Source of the DNA: Larix kaempferi
Taxonomy: Eukaryota; Streptophyta; Pinopsida; Pinales; Pinaceae
Assembly: GCA_027924585.1 (NCBI GenBank)
Contig: BSBM01000125.1
Coordinates: 4,717,001-4,781,000 of the forward strand
Reading direction: 5' to 3'
DNA length: 64,000 nt
The notes under the pieces were generated by a model that saw only the letters and a program-made list of their open reading frames with translations, was not told the origin of the DNA and did no database searches. Made by a program: the position numbers and the translations under genes. Positions 1 through 12,007 of this stretch are shown here, piece after piece (the stretch's first letter is position 1; each line of letters begins with the position of its first letter).

Positions 1-734
1 GGACTTCTAAGATGAAGCTGATTGCACATAATTCACCTCTTCAGTGGAGGCAAGAGCAGTGGAGTTGGTAGCATTGTTGCCAACCTATGGTGGTGATGGG
101 GAAGAACCTTAGGGGTTTGACGAACCACCAGTTTGAGTAGAAGGCTGGGAGGCAAGGGAACCAATGATGCCATCGGCCTGTGGTACCTTGGGTGGTTTCG
201 TGGATCATACATAGGGCAGGGTGCATCAGGAACAATTTCACACAATGTGTCGGATTGAGCATAGACCAAGTCTAAGTAATAGGCACAAGCAATAGCTTGT
301 TCCTCAGTGACGACTCCTCCCATAGCTACGTCTCGAGCTACAACTCAAAAGAGTGACTTTGTGAACTAGTCGGCTAAGAGTTGGTCCAGAATATGAGCCT
401 TAATAAGATGTTGTATTCACCGCCATTAATGAATATGATCGGAAATATGAGTGGCAGTGTTCTGGAGAAGGGAGGTCAATAATTCTGTACCAGTCTCATA
501 GCAAATGGGAAACTAGAAGTGGGTCATAAATGACATAGCAAGAGATTGGAAATCTGGAAAAGAATGGAGTGGCAGTTCAATGTACCACTTGGCAGCGGGG
601 CCGATGAGCGTCCGTTGAAATAACCTAAGATGGATCTAGTCGTCCATCAAGGAGTTGGATGAACACCACAAATGGTATGTCATCACATGGTTTTTAGGAT
701 CCTCACCAGGCTTGCCATCAAATTTGGGGATATC
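1..734 (-). pseudogene. Gag fragment of element G (capsid region), broken
   Basis: The minus strand encodes a recognisable capsid stretch (DIPKFDGKPGEDPKNHVM, then TYHLWCSSNSLMDD). It matches the Gag of D from about 45880 onward. Several in-frame stops interrupt it, for instance right after the LMDD motif. A clean block GVVTEEQAIACAYYLDLVYAQ matches D at 46286. No ATG is visible between the primer binding site and this frame, so the normal Gag start is missing. This is a dead gag remnant; the zinc knuckle and protease would lie left of the window. Confidence 0.75.
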
Positions 735-745
735 CAACGATCCCT

Positions 746-763
746 TCCCCAGTATGGCCGCCA
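746..763 (-). other. Primer binding site of element G
   Basis: TGGCGGCCATACTGGGGA lies 4 nt (AATT) after the LTR end on the minus strand. D has the near-identical TGGCAACCATACTGGGGA at the same 4-nt spacing. The 5' TGG pairs with the CCA tail of a tRNA. The tRNA species was not identified; it is not initiator Met. Confidence 0.7.
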
Positions 764-767
764 AATT

Positions 768-1659
768 TGTTATCAGACAATCTACCAAGAGCGGACTCTC
801 AAGTCCTGGTCTCCCTAGCTTAATGCAAGACTAGAACAAATGAGATGGAATAGAAACAACTTTCCTAGATATAGTTAGAGATCAAGTGGCTAGATTCCTT
901 ACCTTTTAGATCGCAAATCCTTTTTCCTTGATGTTGTTCCAAGCTTTAATGGTCTTCAAATCTTAGCTGTAAACCCTGTCAAGATATACAGAACAATAAA
1001 AGTAGTAAAATGCATGTAAACAATAACAGATCTAAGTAAGCAGTTGAGGAGGCAAACTACACAAACATCATCAATGCAATAACATTTGGTGGAAAGCATT
1101 TATATTACTGTATAAAAAGGGAAAGTACATAGAAGGAAGTGATTACAACCAAGGCTTAACGTAGCAATCCTTCTCCAATCAATCCAATGCCAAAGCCTCC
1201 AAAGGAAGTATGGATCTCCCAAGAGATGAATAGAGAGCTCCTAAGCTAATTTCACCAGCATGCAAGTACTATAGACTTCATCTCCTTGGAATGGGAATGA
1301 GCTTCACTTATATAGTACTAAGAGGATAGGGTAGGTTGAGATATGGTAGGAGAGAGGATAGGGATCCCACCAAAGGGCTAGGGAACCGAATTCCAGGTCC
1401 CCTATAGGCTAGAGATAGGGATCCACATCAGCCACCTTCTAGAATGGGCTCGAAGATGCTCCTTTATCCAATTAACTGACATAGTCGCAAGCAGCAATAG
1501 GACAACCTATGACATCACAGGTTGCATTAAGATGACCTATGATGACCTCACAAAACCCAGCAGGAAAAGGTTAGAATCTCTTCCAAGTTGATGACTTATT
1601 CAAAGGAACTTCAGGGATGTTTACACTGACTATCATGATGGCAAGATTTAGGTGTAACA
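768..1659 (-). repeat. 5' LTR of element G
   Basis: It reads TGTTACACC at 1659 on the minus strand and ends in GATAACA at 768, about 892 bp, against 900 bp in D. Shared blocks include the pyrimidine-rich CCTATCC tract upstream of the TATA box and the GTAATA block downstream. The boundaries rest on alignment by eye to the D LTRs. Confidence 0.82.
1307..1314 (-). promoter_or_regulatory. TATA box of the G LTR
   Basis: TATATAAG on the minus strand, at the same place in the LTR as the TATATAAG of both D LTRs. This is the likely RNA polymerase II core promoter of the element. Confidence 0.6.
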
Positions 1660-2456
1660 TTGGGTAGATGGTTTTTTTTTTCTTTTTTCTTTTTAACTTC
1701 ATACAAGCACAAAGTATTTGAAGGAACTAGTGACATGTGGAGCTAGTTAGTAGAGATATTAATATTCAATCAACAAAGAAGTTTCCATTCCTTTCTGGGT
1801 CATTGATGGCTTACAACTACTAGTTATAAATTAAATAATACATACTCATGGCTTGATATGTAATAAGAAAAAACATTTTATTATGAAAACTCTTACGCTA
1901 ATAGATGGTAGGATGATAAAACTTAGTGTGTGAATGCATTATGATAGAGGCAATTTAGTGCCAAAGATACGTGTGTTTATAGTGATTGGTGTAAATAATA
2001 TGAGCAATGGTAAGAATTAAAAGAATTGGATATTGTGTCACCTCTCGTGGGTCTAACTTAACCATCTTCTGAGAATATTTACTCTATAAAATAACATTCC
2101 TAATTCAAAAGATGGGGTAGAAAATCTATGCAACTAATCACTTTGGTAGAGATATAATCAAATCAGGAGGGGAAGTTGTCCAAACAAAGAATAGAAGAAG
2201 AACATCTACGCACTATATGTAGACATTAAAGTGTGGTTCATTGTAAATGACATTTAATATGACTCTCAGAGTATTATGTTCTCTTCATTTGAGGTTATCA
2301 TGATAAATAGACTCCAACAGAATTGCACAAGAACCATCACAATTGACCATACAAAGCTAAATAGTTCCATTCCAAGGGCTAGTTTTGTGGAGATATGGTG
2401 TCAATAAGAATAATTATCTACCTTAAAACTATTAAAGGTAGAAAGGTAATTAAAGA

Positions 2457-2492
<36 letters not shown>

Positions 2493-2596
2493 TACATGCT
2501 ACTTTGAATTGTGATGATATTTTTATGACCATATTGAGAAAGGAGATATCTAGTAAGTATGAATTCATTAGAAGTTTGAACCTACCATAATATCTC
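1660..2596. other. AT-rich flank between G and C, no gene seen
   Basis: No frame here gives a recognisable protein. There is a T-rich run near 1671-1697 and a dinucleotide repeat at 2458-2492. The last five bases (ATCTC, 2592-2596) are one copy of the target duplication of element C. Confidence 0.6.
2458..2492. repeat. (AT)n(AG)n microsatellite
   Basis: An uninterrupted AT run passes directly into an AG run. It is a simple-sequence repeat with no other feature. Confidence 0.9.
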
Positions 2597-3600
2597 TGTT
2601 ATACGTAATAATTACACTTTGAACTTTAGTGTCACATCCTCGTGTCATACGACCTAATGACGCTTCCTCCTAATGGGTGTTGGACCTTGTTGGTCCCCTT
2701 CTTAGCCTCATCTGGAGGCTTAGGAGGAAAATACAACCACATTCAGTCAAATGCCACCTCATCCAACCACTTCTTGGCATTATTTCCGCGCTCTGCTAGT
2801 ATAGCAAGACCCGAAAATTCCCTATTTTTGCGCCTTGCATACATGTAGGGGCACGAAAATCTCCATAATTTCGTGCTATGCTCAGTTGTTGAGGCGCAAA
2901 AATATCAATAAAAACCCTTTGCATGGATTTTGGATCTTACCTTCCAGGATATTTCCTTGGGATTGCAACCTATGATTCGATCCTAACCTATCCTCCTTGT
3001 TTAGCCTAGATGATCCACTAAACTCTCACCTAGATACACCTTCCTCTCCATATGGTTGGCTTCCTAAATGCTATAATGGAGAGGCCATCCATGAGCCAAA
3101 GGGAGGACAACTTGGGGTATCAAACCTATGATCCTAGAAGGTTTGCAGAGATAGAAAAAGGGAGGAAACTTTGGAGCTGGAGGTTTCTTGGACATCAAGG
3201 AATCAGTTTGTAAATTTCATTAAGTTTCCATTTAATAATAACTTGTCTTATTTCTCCATTTTGTGTATTGTATCTCAGTCATGAACATGAAATGTATCTG
3301 AGTTGATTTAAATCTAACCTAGCGCACGAGATATTTGGATATTGGTTTCATTTGTTGCTTATTCAATCCCAAACAGGTTCTGCTTGTGGAATTCAAGATA
3401 GGAGCTGGGAGCTAAAACGAACGTCTGGATTAAAAGTGAGTTAAACTCTTCCCCTTCAAATTCATTCCAAATCATATGCATTGATTAGATTTAGATATTT
3501 AAGGTAGCATTTGTTGTATACTATCTTAGATTAGATGTACATAATCTCAGTTTGATCTAAGGGAACCTCTTCTTATCCATAGGAGGAAAGTTCTACCACG
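2597..3600 (+). repeat. Left terminal LTR of C, inverted relative to the right one
   Basis: It starts TGTTATACG at 2597 directly after ATCTC and runs to about 3600, followed by a primer binding site. It matches the reverse complement of 58130-59699 along its length (minus the solo copia LTR there), with noticeable divergence. A normal minus-strand element would have its 3' LTR here in minus orientation, but this copy is in plus orientation. Confidence 0.82.
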
Positions 3601-3605
3601 GAAAA

Positions 3606-3623
3606 TGGTGACTCGACTGGGAC
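3606..3623 (+). other. Primer-binding-site copy next to the inverted left LTR
   Basis: TGGTGACTCGACTGGGAC follows the LTR after GAAAA. The right LTR is followed, on the minus strand, by GAAAA and TGGCGACTTCGCTGGCTT. After about 15-18 nt of this site, the left and right sequences stop matching. So the left end is LTR plus primer binding site joined to unrelated internal sequence. Confidence 0.65.
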
Positions 3624-3738
3624 AACTCGAGTTTGTGACCTTCACAGACATGTTTTTGGTATTTTTTAGTTGTACCTATTTTTTTGTTGTTTTTTAATGC
3701 ATGAAAAATATCTAACATATGTACGTGCATTGTCGCAG

Positions 3739-3995
3739 ATCGCGGACCACAGAGACCAACAAGGTATTCACCACTACATCGACGAGGGATTCAGCAGCAT
3801 GCTGAAGATGAGGAGGAGGAGGAGGTAAGGAGACTCTGCAATGTTGAGTAGAACCTCCAAGGTTTGACGATGGGTGTCCCTCCTATGAGGATGCTTGATA
3901 TACCTCTCCACCTCCGGAGGAACACTGTAGGGGTGCCAGAGCGTATTGGTAGATTGCTTCGCCATGTGGCGAGAGCAGTCGTATGTTACCACTAG
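3739..3995 (+). pseudogene. Second exon of C's antisense gene (plant-mobile-domain-like), remnant
   Basis: The sequence follows a splice acceptor (TTGTCGCAG, ends 3738), then two bases of a split codon and 84 codons to a TAG. Scattered identities match exon 2 of the antisense gene in D (52169-51856): GPxRP at the start, NLxGLT with a VP nearby, and TVG with VARxVxC at the end. One internal stop (after the CNVE residues) marks it as broken. An acidic run of glutamates lies in the middle. Exon 1 is missing: the inverted LTR and primer binding site stand in its place about 115 bp upstream. It runs antisense to C's own pol genes. Confidence 0.55.
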
Positions 3996-4245
3996 CACCG
4001 TGAGCCTGGTGATTAGTGTTTAGGTAGTAGTGTTGTTAGCGGCATGTACATGATATGTAGGCCAAAGAGCCAATTTTGTATGAGACATGATCCCAATTTT
4101 GTCTTCTGGATGCATCATACTATTGTACTTTGGAAAAAACACTTTTTACATGATATTTACATATATGGACCTATCTTTATAGCTTGTTTATTTACTACGA
4201 GTTGTGTATTTACATTTTTTGCATGTGTTTGTTATGATATTTTGT

Positions 4246-4659
4246 TCATATGTGGGCTAGATGCCAATCCAATATATAGTTATCTAATGAATCAGCCACC
4301 ATATTGAATTATCTTGGTACATGTTGATACTAAATATAGTCAAATGATCTTTCCAATAGGTGTACCCATCTGTATAATCGAAGTAATGTAGAATCATGAA
4401 CAGTGTAGATGCAATTCAACTGAGATACTACGAGTTGAGAGTCCAAGTAGACTAAAAAGGTGTGGATCCCGAGAGAATCAGCTTCAGTTAGGAGTCCGAC
4501 AACTGCATGGTATTCTGCAATGTTGTTTGTTGCGGGGCCTAGATAGATGCCACCCGAGGATATCAACTCACCGGTGGGGGAATACAATACCCATGATACG
4601 GAAACAAGGTTCCGGGTATGTCGACTCGCACCATCCACGAATCCATAGTACATCGACAT
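4246..4659 (-). pseudogene. Extra RNase H (archaeal-like aRNH type) of element C
   Basis: The reading of 138 codons shows the RNase HI layout: FVDGAS (first Asp), NNIAEY (Glu), YLDSQLVV (second Asp) and, after two internal stops, VADSL (last Asp) and the end ILDWHLAH. D has a collinear copy of exactly the same length (51182-51595). A second RNase H of this type is known from Tat-lineage plant gypsy elements; it is separate from the RNase H fused to reverse transcriptase. CAG directly precedes the ATG on the minus strand (4660-4662) behind a pyrimidine-rich tract, suggesting a splice acceptor. The stops make this copy non-functional. Confidence 0.72.
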
Positions 4660-4780
4660 CTGCGCATACAAGCACAAGTCAAGATAAATAACGGTGTATG
4701 AGATAGAATCTTCACATGCAAAAAGTGAACTAAAAATATGTTAAATACATTATGTACAAGATGTTATACGCAGGGTAGTC

Positions 4781-5895
4781 CTACTCATAGAATCTCTTTA
4801 GGTAGAGCCTGTTACGGGGCTGCCCCAAAGGTATACCATCGGCATTGACAAGCTCGTAAGCTCCTTTCTCTAACACACGTTTTATGACGTAGGGGTCGTA
4901 CCACATAGATTCCAATTTTCCCTTACCTATTTTATCGTGCATATGATCGTAGGTACGGACTAGGTCACCCTCATTGAAAACTCGAGGTTGAACGGATTTA
5001 TCATACTGCGCTTTGATGCGGTTTTTGTGAGCTTCATTAGCGAGTTCAGCGTCTCGGCGGGTTTCATCTAGCTTGGCCAGATATAGAAACCATTCCTCTT
5101 CGACGGTGGTGTTAGGTAAAAGTTCTATTGCTAGTTTCAGAGATGGTATTTCACACTCAATCGGGAGGATCGCTTCCAAGCCATACACCAGTTGAAATGG
5201 TGTGAACTCGGTTGCATTTTTAACCGAATTCTTGTAGGCCCAAAGAGCTGAAAAGAGAGCTAAGTGCCAGTTTGATTTTTGTGTTCCCACAGTGCGTTGG
5301 ATCATGCATTTCAAGACTTTGTTAATTGCCTCTACTTGATCATTAGCTTGTGGGTAGTACAGGGTTGAGTTTTCATGGCAAAAACCCAGTTTGGAACTCA
5401 GTTCTTCTATCATGTGATTCTTGAAGTGGGAACCATAATCAATTACGATGTCCTATGGGATGCCGAACCTGGCTATAATGTGATTGAATATGAATAGTGT
5501 TGTCATTTTTTCATCCTCGGCGTATGTAGGCATGGCTTCATCCCATTTTGTAAAGTAGTCAACTGTGATGATGACATAACTATGCCCCCCGGATGAAGTG
5601 GGATTACAATGCGTGAAATCAATACCCCATTTTGCAAAGGGGTCGGCGGCAATGACAGGGTGGAGAGGAGCGGGGTGCGAGCGCTTCTTAGAGTGAAATA
5701 ATTGACATGGGGGGCACTTCTTAACCGCTTCAATGCAATCTTTAAATATCAAAGGCGAGAAGTAACCCGCTCGCAAGATCTTCTAGGTGGTATCCAACCC
5801 AAAAAGGTGACCACCACATGCTCCAGAGTGGCAATCATTCAACACATGTTCGGCCTCATCGAGGGTTAAGAAACGACGTAGCATGGATTCGATAC
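4781..5895 (-). pseudogene. Integrase of element C, broken
   Basis: On the minus strand, a zinc-binding part (HxxC-type, KKCPPCQLFHSKK) leads into the DDE core: GIDF (first Asp), VIDYGSHF (second Asp) and NDQVEAINKVL (Glu), then a C-terminal domain ending LYLKRFYE. Stops occur after the region GCGGHLFG (in DTT*KIL) and after ARFGIP. It would insert cDNA into the genome. It matches the D integrase (about 49916-51042) collinearly. It lies directly upstream of the extra RNase H, separated by about 120 bp. Confidence 0.8.
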
Positions 5896-7359
5896 CACGA
5901 CAATACAATGTATCACTAATGATAAGATAATACTTAGCGTGGTGTCAAATACAGCGACTGTCATCACGATTAATACTGGGATGAAAGCATTGGGTCTGGA
6001 GATACAGGATGATATCTCCATACCAAGGGTCATTCATGTCGATGAGAAACAAGGATTCATCCAAAAATGAATCGATGGGCTCCGATTGATCATCGGCACG
6101 GGGCAATGCACAAATCAGCTCGGCAAAGACAAAATATTTTTTGGATTTCACTTTAGCAAATTCCAAATCGAACTTGAAGAATGACAATCCAACGGGAATA
6201 CTTGCCCCCTAGCACTTGTCGTGTTAGGATATAATACATTGGGTTGAAGTTCATGATAACAGTGGTTTTGCGAAGCAGAATATAGTGTCTAAACCTCTAG
6301 ACTGCAAAGAATGTGGCCAGAGCCAGCTTCTCCACATGTGAGTATCGTGTCTCGGATTCGATGAGACTCTTGCTAAGATATTACACAACATGTTCTTGGT
6401 CGTTACTGTCTTCCTGAACCAACACCATGCTGACGGTGGTAGTAGAGGCAGCAAGATATAGAATATAATCCCGTGTATAGTCAAGGGGTTGTATCACGGG
6501 TGCATTAGTAAGGGCCTTTTTCAGGTTGTTAAAAGACCATTGGGCTTCATCATCCCTGATGAAAGGAATGTATTTTTTGAGAAGCCTCATGTAGCCCTTA
6601 GTGATCTCGGTGAATTTGCAGACAAAGCGACGTAAGAATTTTGCATGCCCTTGCAAACTATGGAGTTCTGGAATATTTGAGGGGGAAGATAAGTCTAAAA
6701 TCGCCTCCACCTTTGTGGGATCAAGGCATATGTCATCCTTGGAGATGATGAAACCTAACAATCTACCGGCTTCGACACAGAATACATATTTGTGTGGATT
6801 CAGGCGAATGTTGTAGTGACGACATCATGAGAATATTGCACTCAGATGGTCTAGATGATCCTCTCGTGAATTGGAACGTGCGAGTAGGTCATCCAGATAG
6901 GGTTCCACAACATGCTTTATATCGTGAAAAGCGTAGAACATGGCCCGTTGAAAAGTGGCCCCGACGTTCTTAAGACCAAAGGGTAATTTGCGGTACGCAA
7001 AGGTCCCCCATGGGAAAATAAAAGCGGTTTTGTGTTGATCAGATGGGAGTATCTCGATATGATTATAGCCAGAGAAGCCATCCATGAATGAAAAGATGAC
7101 ACTCACGGAACAGTTGTCGATAATCTGGTCGATAAAAGGCGTTGGGTAGTTGTCCTTTGGACAAGCTTTGTTCAAGTCTCTATAATTGACACAAACCCTA
7201 ATCGTACCTTGTTTCTTTGTGACGGGAACGATGTTGGACAACCAATCTGTCAATGGGACAGGGTAAATAAAACCTACACGAAGAAGTTTTTCAACTTCTG
7301 CTTTTATGGCAGTCATTTTGCGGGGATGCACGGGTCGGATTTTCTGCTGGACTGATTGG
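5896..7359 (-). pseudogene. Reverse transcriptase and RNase H of element C, broken
   Basis: The minus strand shows VHPRKMTAIKAEVEKLL, then YRDLNKACPKDNYPTPF, FSGYNHIEI, PWGTFAYRKLPFGL and the catalytic YLDD (in VEPYLDDLLA). A thumb and linker follow, with the RNase H domain (DYILYLAASTTTVSMVLVQE, then SETRYSHVEKLAL). Stops and at least one frameshift follow (near 6824, 6381 and 6190). The first codons were removed when B inserted at 7360; the reading resumes at 24062. The FSGYN and YLDD forms are typical of Tat-lineage gypsy elements. Confidence 0.82.
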
Positions 7360-7432
7360 TGCAACGAATATAAATAACATTAAATATAAGATAAACAACA
7401 ATGTAGATAATCACACAAATAAATAGTTAATT
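7360..7432 (+). repeat. 5' LTR of B, first part
   Basis: TGCAACGAATATAAATAAC onward matches 23800-23872 of the 3' LTR almost base for base. It is cut at 7432 by the insertion of A. The last five bases (TAATT, 7428-7432) are the left target duplication of A. Confidence 0.9.
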
Positions 7433-10400
7433 TGTCACATACCCCAATTTTATTAAAATAATGTAATTATTTTTAATATTCCTGAGACATTATGTTAAAT
7501 TTAATGCTAAGTAGGAATGGATGACTCAGCAGAGTCTCCATAAATGGAATGTAAATTCTGAATAATTATTATTAATAAATAAATTATGGAGACAACAGCA
7601 TGGGAGAGCTGTTAAAAGAGGTTACTGGTCTAACTGGTGGAAGGAATTAGGTGGAAGGACAAAAGACAAGTGGCAACATCCTCAAACACTTCCTGAGTTG
7701 CAGGTGGCAACTTCCCTATATTTTGGGGTCATGATTCACCAAGAAAGTGGAATCTGAGCAGGTGGCTCATTAATGACAGTTAGCCCAACTAAGACCTAGG
7801 CAATCTTTTAAATACTACTCAATGAACTGAGCTGGGGGTTCAACAATTGTTCTAGAGGGAGAATACATTCAGGTGAATGCTATTCAGGAGTCCCATTGAG
7901 GAAGTGGGAAAATTACTAAGGAAGTGTTGTGAGTCAGGAAGTTGCAGTAACTTGGTTCCAGTATAGCTGCTTTGGCTGAGGGAATTGTTGGCTGTACCTA
8001 GATTCCAACCAGTTAGACCAGAGCAAGCTCGGGGGTCCTGAGAAGTGTTGTCTGGGCACTCTCCAGGAATTGGTAGGGAGGAACAGCCTCCCATCGCTGT
8101 TATTGTCTACCATAGCTACAGGTTCTGTCACTCTTCCTGCTGTTTGTTTAATTAATTTTCATATGGAATAGACTATTTCAACTGTGTTTTGACTGTAATC
8201 ATTTTCAGTAGATCAGACTTTCTGTAGTGTCTTTTGGTATAAATTTCAGAACTCAGATGTTTTAGAATTTTCCCTATTATCATTTAAATAGAGTAATTAT
8301 CTTATGCAGAATATATTTGTTACTGTTACTGTTACAGTTATCAAATATCATGTTTATGTATTTCTAGAATTTCTATTAATAGTTAAATAATAGACAGAAT
8401 ATTAAACAGTAGTTATTCCAGAATTATATTTATTAAACAATCATAAGAATAGACATAGATAAATCTTAGATTTACTGTAAGATATTTTCTATTAGATGTA
8501 CAGGAATAGTTTCTATTAGAGCAATATACCTGTATATATATTTGTTTCATATTTCAGTCAACTATAGATACAGGTCATTCTTTGTATCGAGCTAAAGGAA
8601 AACAAAACACATATCATTATATTTATCTATTCCCAGAATATAATTGACAGTTATCAAATATCCAAAAGATGTAGCTGCAACAATGTTTCATTGTTTAAAA
8701 AAAAAAAAAAAAACTTTCCCTACACTCTCATTCAAATCATAGTCAAATGCAAACACTGAAACTATAAATTGTTTTTGACTTTTAAAAAAAACTAATACTA
8801 TAGTATTTACAGCCATGTTGTCACAACACAGAATAACAGAGTCATTATAAAACAAGACAAATATATGGACTGGCTCGAAGCCAAGTCTTGGTACATAAAG
8901 ACTTTAATGTTTCACTATCCCAATCATAAGCATAGAATCACTGTTCTTACCGAGCTGGTATTATATGAAATACACAACTCTGTCGTAGGTTGTATTATTT
9001 ATAGTCACATATTTAAACGCAGAGAAACTATCAACGAACGCAACCATTATTGGTTGTTACCAACCCTCGTATTATTCACTATAATAATATTTATTTCATT
9101 ATAAATATTTCTCATTAAGAGTAGACCACAAACCTAACACGGCCGTAGCCTGATCACACTCATTTGACAGACTGAAAACAAAAGAAAAGAATGCCTTATA
9201 TGACAGACAGAACCTACAGGAGGTTTATACATAGTTTATGTATATAAATTTTATCCACAGTTATATTAAATATTTATACAAGAACCAAAACAAAATTTTC
9301 ACAACTCGTTCCAGTCACCACCGAATTCAACATTTCCATATATATGTTTTGAACATAGAACAGAACCCCAACTCGCCAGGTTAACCCTATACTAATTAAC
9401 TATTACAGTTATGGTCGAAACATCCACATTCTTTTATTAAACATTCAAAATCCAAGAAAACACAGAGAGACGATACATGGATTCCCTACAGTAGAGTTAT
9501 CATCCCGTGCAGGTATCGGAGAACTCAATCATCCTTATATTTCAAACACTCTATTCATTTAACAAAAACGCAGGGTGATACACGGCCATGACAGACCCAA
9601 TATTACATTAAACATTAACTTATACAGTGTGAGTAAAACCCTACATATAGAAAACAAAACGACAATAACCAATCCCCTGGCCTTATACAGTTTGAGCCGT
9701 AGATGGTTCTTCCTAAAACATGACGGGGTATCAAACCCTTTATATACAAACAAAACAATTTATACAGGTGACTGTACCCATGTCACAAGAGTAATAATGA
9801 CCCCATTACACAGGTGTTTCCCTCCAAAACTTAACCCTAACACATCAAAACCAACAAAGGAAGAGACAGCCATGGATAACCAGGCTTACCCGGAGGAGCC
9901 AGTGCTGGAGATGAAGCCCTGTGCACCTTCAGAACAGCGTGACCTGCATATATTCAAATGCCGAGAGATGTTAGCCACACTATCAATGTCGAGAGCTGTT
10001 AAATAATAGTGTAAATCTAAACATTCTATGTAAAACCAAACTATGAAAATATGGACATTACCTTACCTGATCCCATGGAGGAATGCAACTCGTGGACAAC
10101 CTGGTAGCCACCAGTGGGAACAAGCAGTAGAACCCCATCACATTCGTCAGTTGGAGGAGCAAGGGAAACTCTCATAACCTTTCTATTGACAGCCGCGACA
10201 GGCAGCATTCCAGACGAAACCCTTAAGCTGGGATTGAACCAGTCGAGAAGCACACCCCAAACCCAGATACACAATCACCTCTGGAATAAAAACAAATAGC
10301 AAAAACCTGCCTCATACTCACACCAGCGACAGTGGAAGACAGTAAGTAGCTGAGACTCAAACTTAGAATGACAACGAGACCAAGAAACAACGAAACTGTA

Positions 10401-11826
10401 GCAGACGCTATTAGCAGAGCCGAGGACCTCTATCCTACCACAGAATGAAACGACGAGACCTGAACCAAAGCATTTGCATTTTTACAGTGCCCAACTACCA
10501 AATTCAGACATGGAGGGTTTCTCCCTTAGAACTCGAGCCCGAAGGCAAAGAAAATGACCTGGTAGGGTTTCATTATTAGCTTATATATCGCCAAATGCAT
10601 GGAGGAGAGCCAAACACGTAGCAATAAAATTTATCAACGTAGCATGGGTCGAGTTCATATAGTTTGGTTGCCATTCAAATCATTGTTCACCGATTTAAAA
10701 TCATTTGCAATGGATATAAAGTTTTCCCAACGTATGGGAACACTATGATTGTTGCACAATCATTGTAATGTATATATATATTAAAAACCAAGTCATCGAT
10801 TATGTCAAGGGTGTATCATATTTTTACCTACAGTCATTTAAAACAATGTTATAGTCAAAGTTTCAATGAATACTCCATATAACTTAAACATTGAAATGTT
10901 ACCATAACCTTATGATGAGTTACACCATTGTTATTATATCCTATCATGATATCCTCTCGATACTATTGTTAATTAAACAACAATGAAAATAACAATATTC
11001 ATTATCATGAGGTCTAAATATAAACTCATCTACAAGTCCATACCATGAACATAGATTTAAACAAAGACAGAGTTAGATGGCACAAGTTAAACAATAACGT
11101 TAAGCGAACGTTGGAATCTTGAAAACATAGATGAATATAATGGAACATCGCTAGAGGCGTCACAACTCCCACTCATGCTAATAACACGTGAACACAGCAG
11201 TAATCACCAGTAATAGTCGACATTATATCACATAAACACAAACGTCACTATATGCAAATAGTAAACATGATATAAACAACTTGTTACAGTGATAGTTACA
11301 TCATTAATATAAGGTCATGTTCATATCGCAATGGATACGACGGAAACTTTGTAATACATTGTAAACCTGATGATACTGTCCGGGTTAAGAGATATCATGT
11401 CGAGGCAGACTATCAGTCTTTATTCAATTATAAATTTACATGAAAAGAACTTTACTGTCTTACACGACAACCAGTAATAGTAAATAGATCTTCTTTAAGT
11501 TTTTACAGTGCAGGGAAAGGAGCTTGATACTTACAAAGATTAAAATTCAGTGATGCATACTTCCCCGGTGTACCTGCGATCAAAAGACAAATTATGCATT
11601 AGCTCGTAAGCTAAGTAAGCCAGTCAGCTTTGGCTAGCTCTCCCTTTGGAGATTGAAAGAAAACAGTCAACTTTTATAATCAGAAAAATTACATTCGTAT
11701 TAAACAGAACCTGGTTAACTAAATTATGATTAGTTACTGAATTTAAACAGGACCAGGAACGCAATTAGTTAACATTTATTGTTATAATAAAAATTTTAAA
11801 TTTTTCAGAAATTTCGGGTTCTGACA
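7433..11826 (+). repeat. 5' LTR of A (4,394 bp)
   Basis: The start TGTCACATACCCC and end TCTGACA are matched by the 3' LTR at 16751-21137. No internal gene is recognised. A 16-base A run lies near 8698. Short open frames, such as 9575-10006, are present in both LTRs only because the LTRs are copies. Which part is U3, R or U5 cannot be told; a TTTTAAATAC near 7807 is a weak TATA candidate. Confidence 0.93.
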
Positions 11827-11828
11827 TG

Positions 11829-11840
11829 TGGTATCAGAGC
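11829..11840 (+). other. Primer binding site of A (initiator tRNA-Met)
   Basis: TGGTATCAGAGC, two bases after the LTR end, is the standard plant retrotransposon primer binding site complementary to the 3' end of initiator tRNA-Met. Confidence 0.93.
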
Positions 11841-12007
11841 ATGGTTCAGACACTAGGCTTGGATGTGACTCCACTAAACTTCCGCAAAACAGTGACCATA
11901 AAAGAGGATTTATTTTTTTTTTATTTTTTTTTATAAAGTACTAACATATATTTCGGTTTCATGAACAGAACAGAAAATTTCCTTTTTTCTGAATTTTTCA
12001 GACAGGT

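Larger units (their letters stand above)
1..1659 (-). mobile_element. Element G: 5' part of a Ty3/gypsy (Tat-type) retrotransposon, cut by the window edge
   Basis: The minus strand shows an LTR (768-1659), a primer binding site and then gag running off the left end. The LTR matches, with many substitutions, the LTRs of element D at 40978 and 55496 (same TGTTACACC start, same TATATAAG box, same GATAACA end). Gag matches that of D. Unlike D, there is no leader and no proline-rich Gag N-terminus: gag sequence begins within about a dozen bases of the primer binding site, so roughly 4 kb is missing. The rest of the element lies outside the window, so its 3' LTR and target duplication cannot be judged. 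Confidence 0.85.

Noticed and set aside
4044-4307. 87-codon plus-strand ORF, cysteine-rich
   Set aside because: It overlaps the end of the extra RNase H on the other strand and the non-coding tail of C. Composition is that of T-rich DNA.
9575-10006. 143-codon ORF present in both LTRs of A (also 18886-19317), looking like a duplicated gene
   Set aside because: It is duplicated only because the LTRs are copies. It has no motif, and its identity is no higher than the rest of the LTR.
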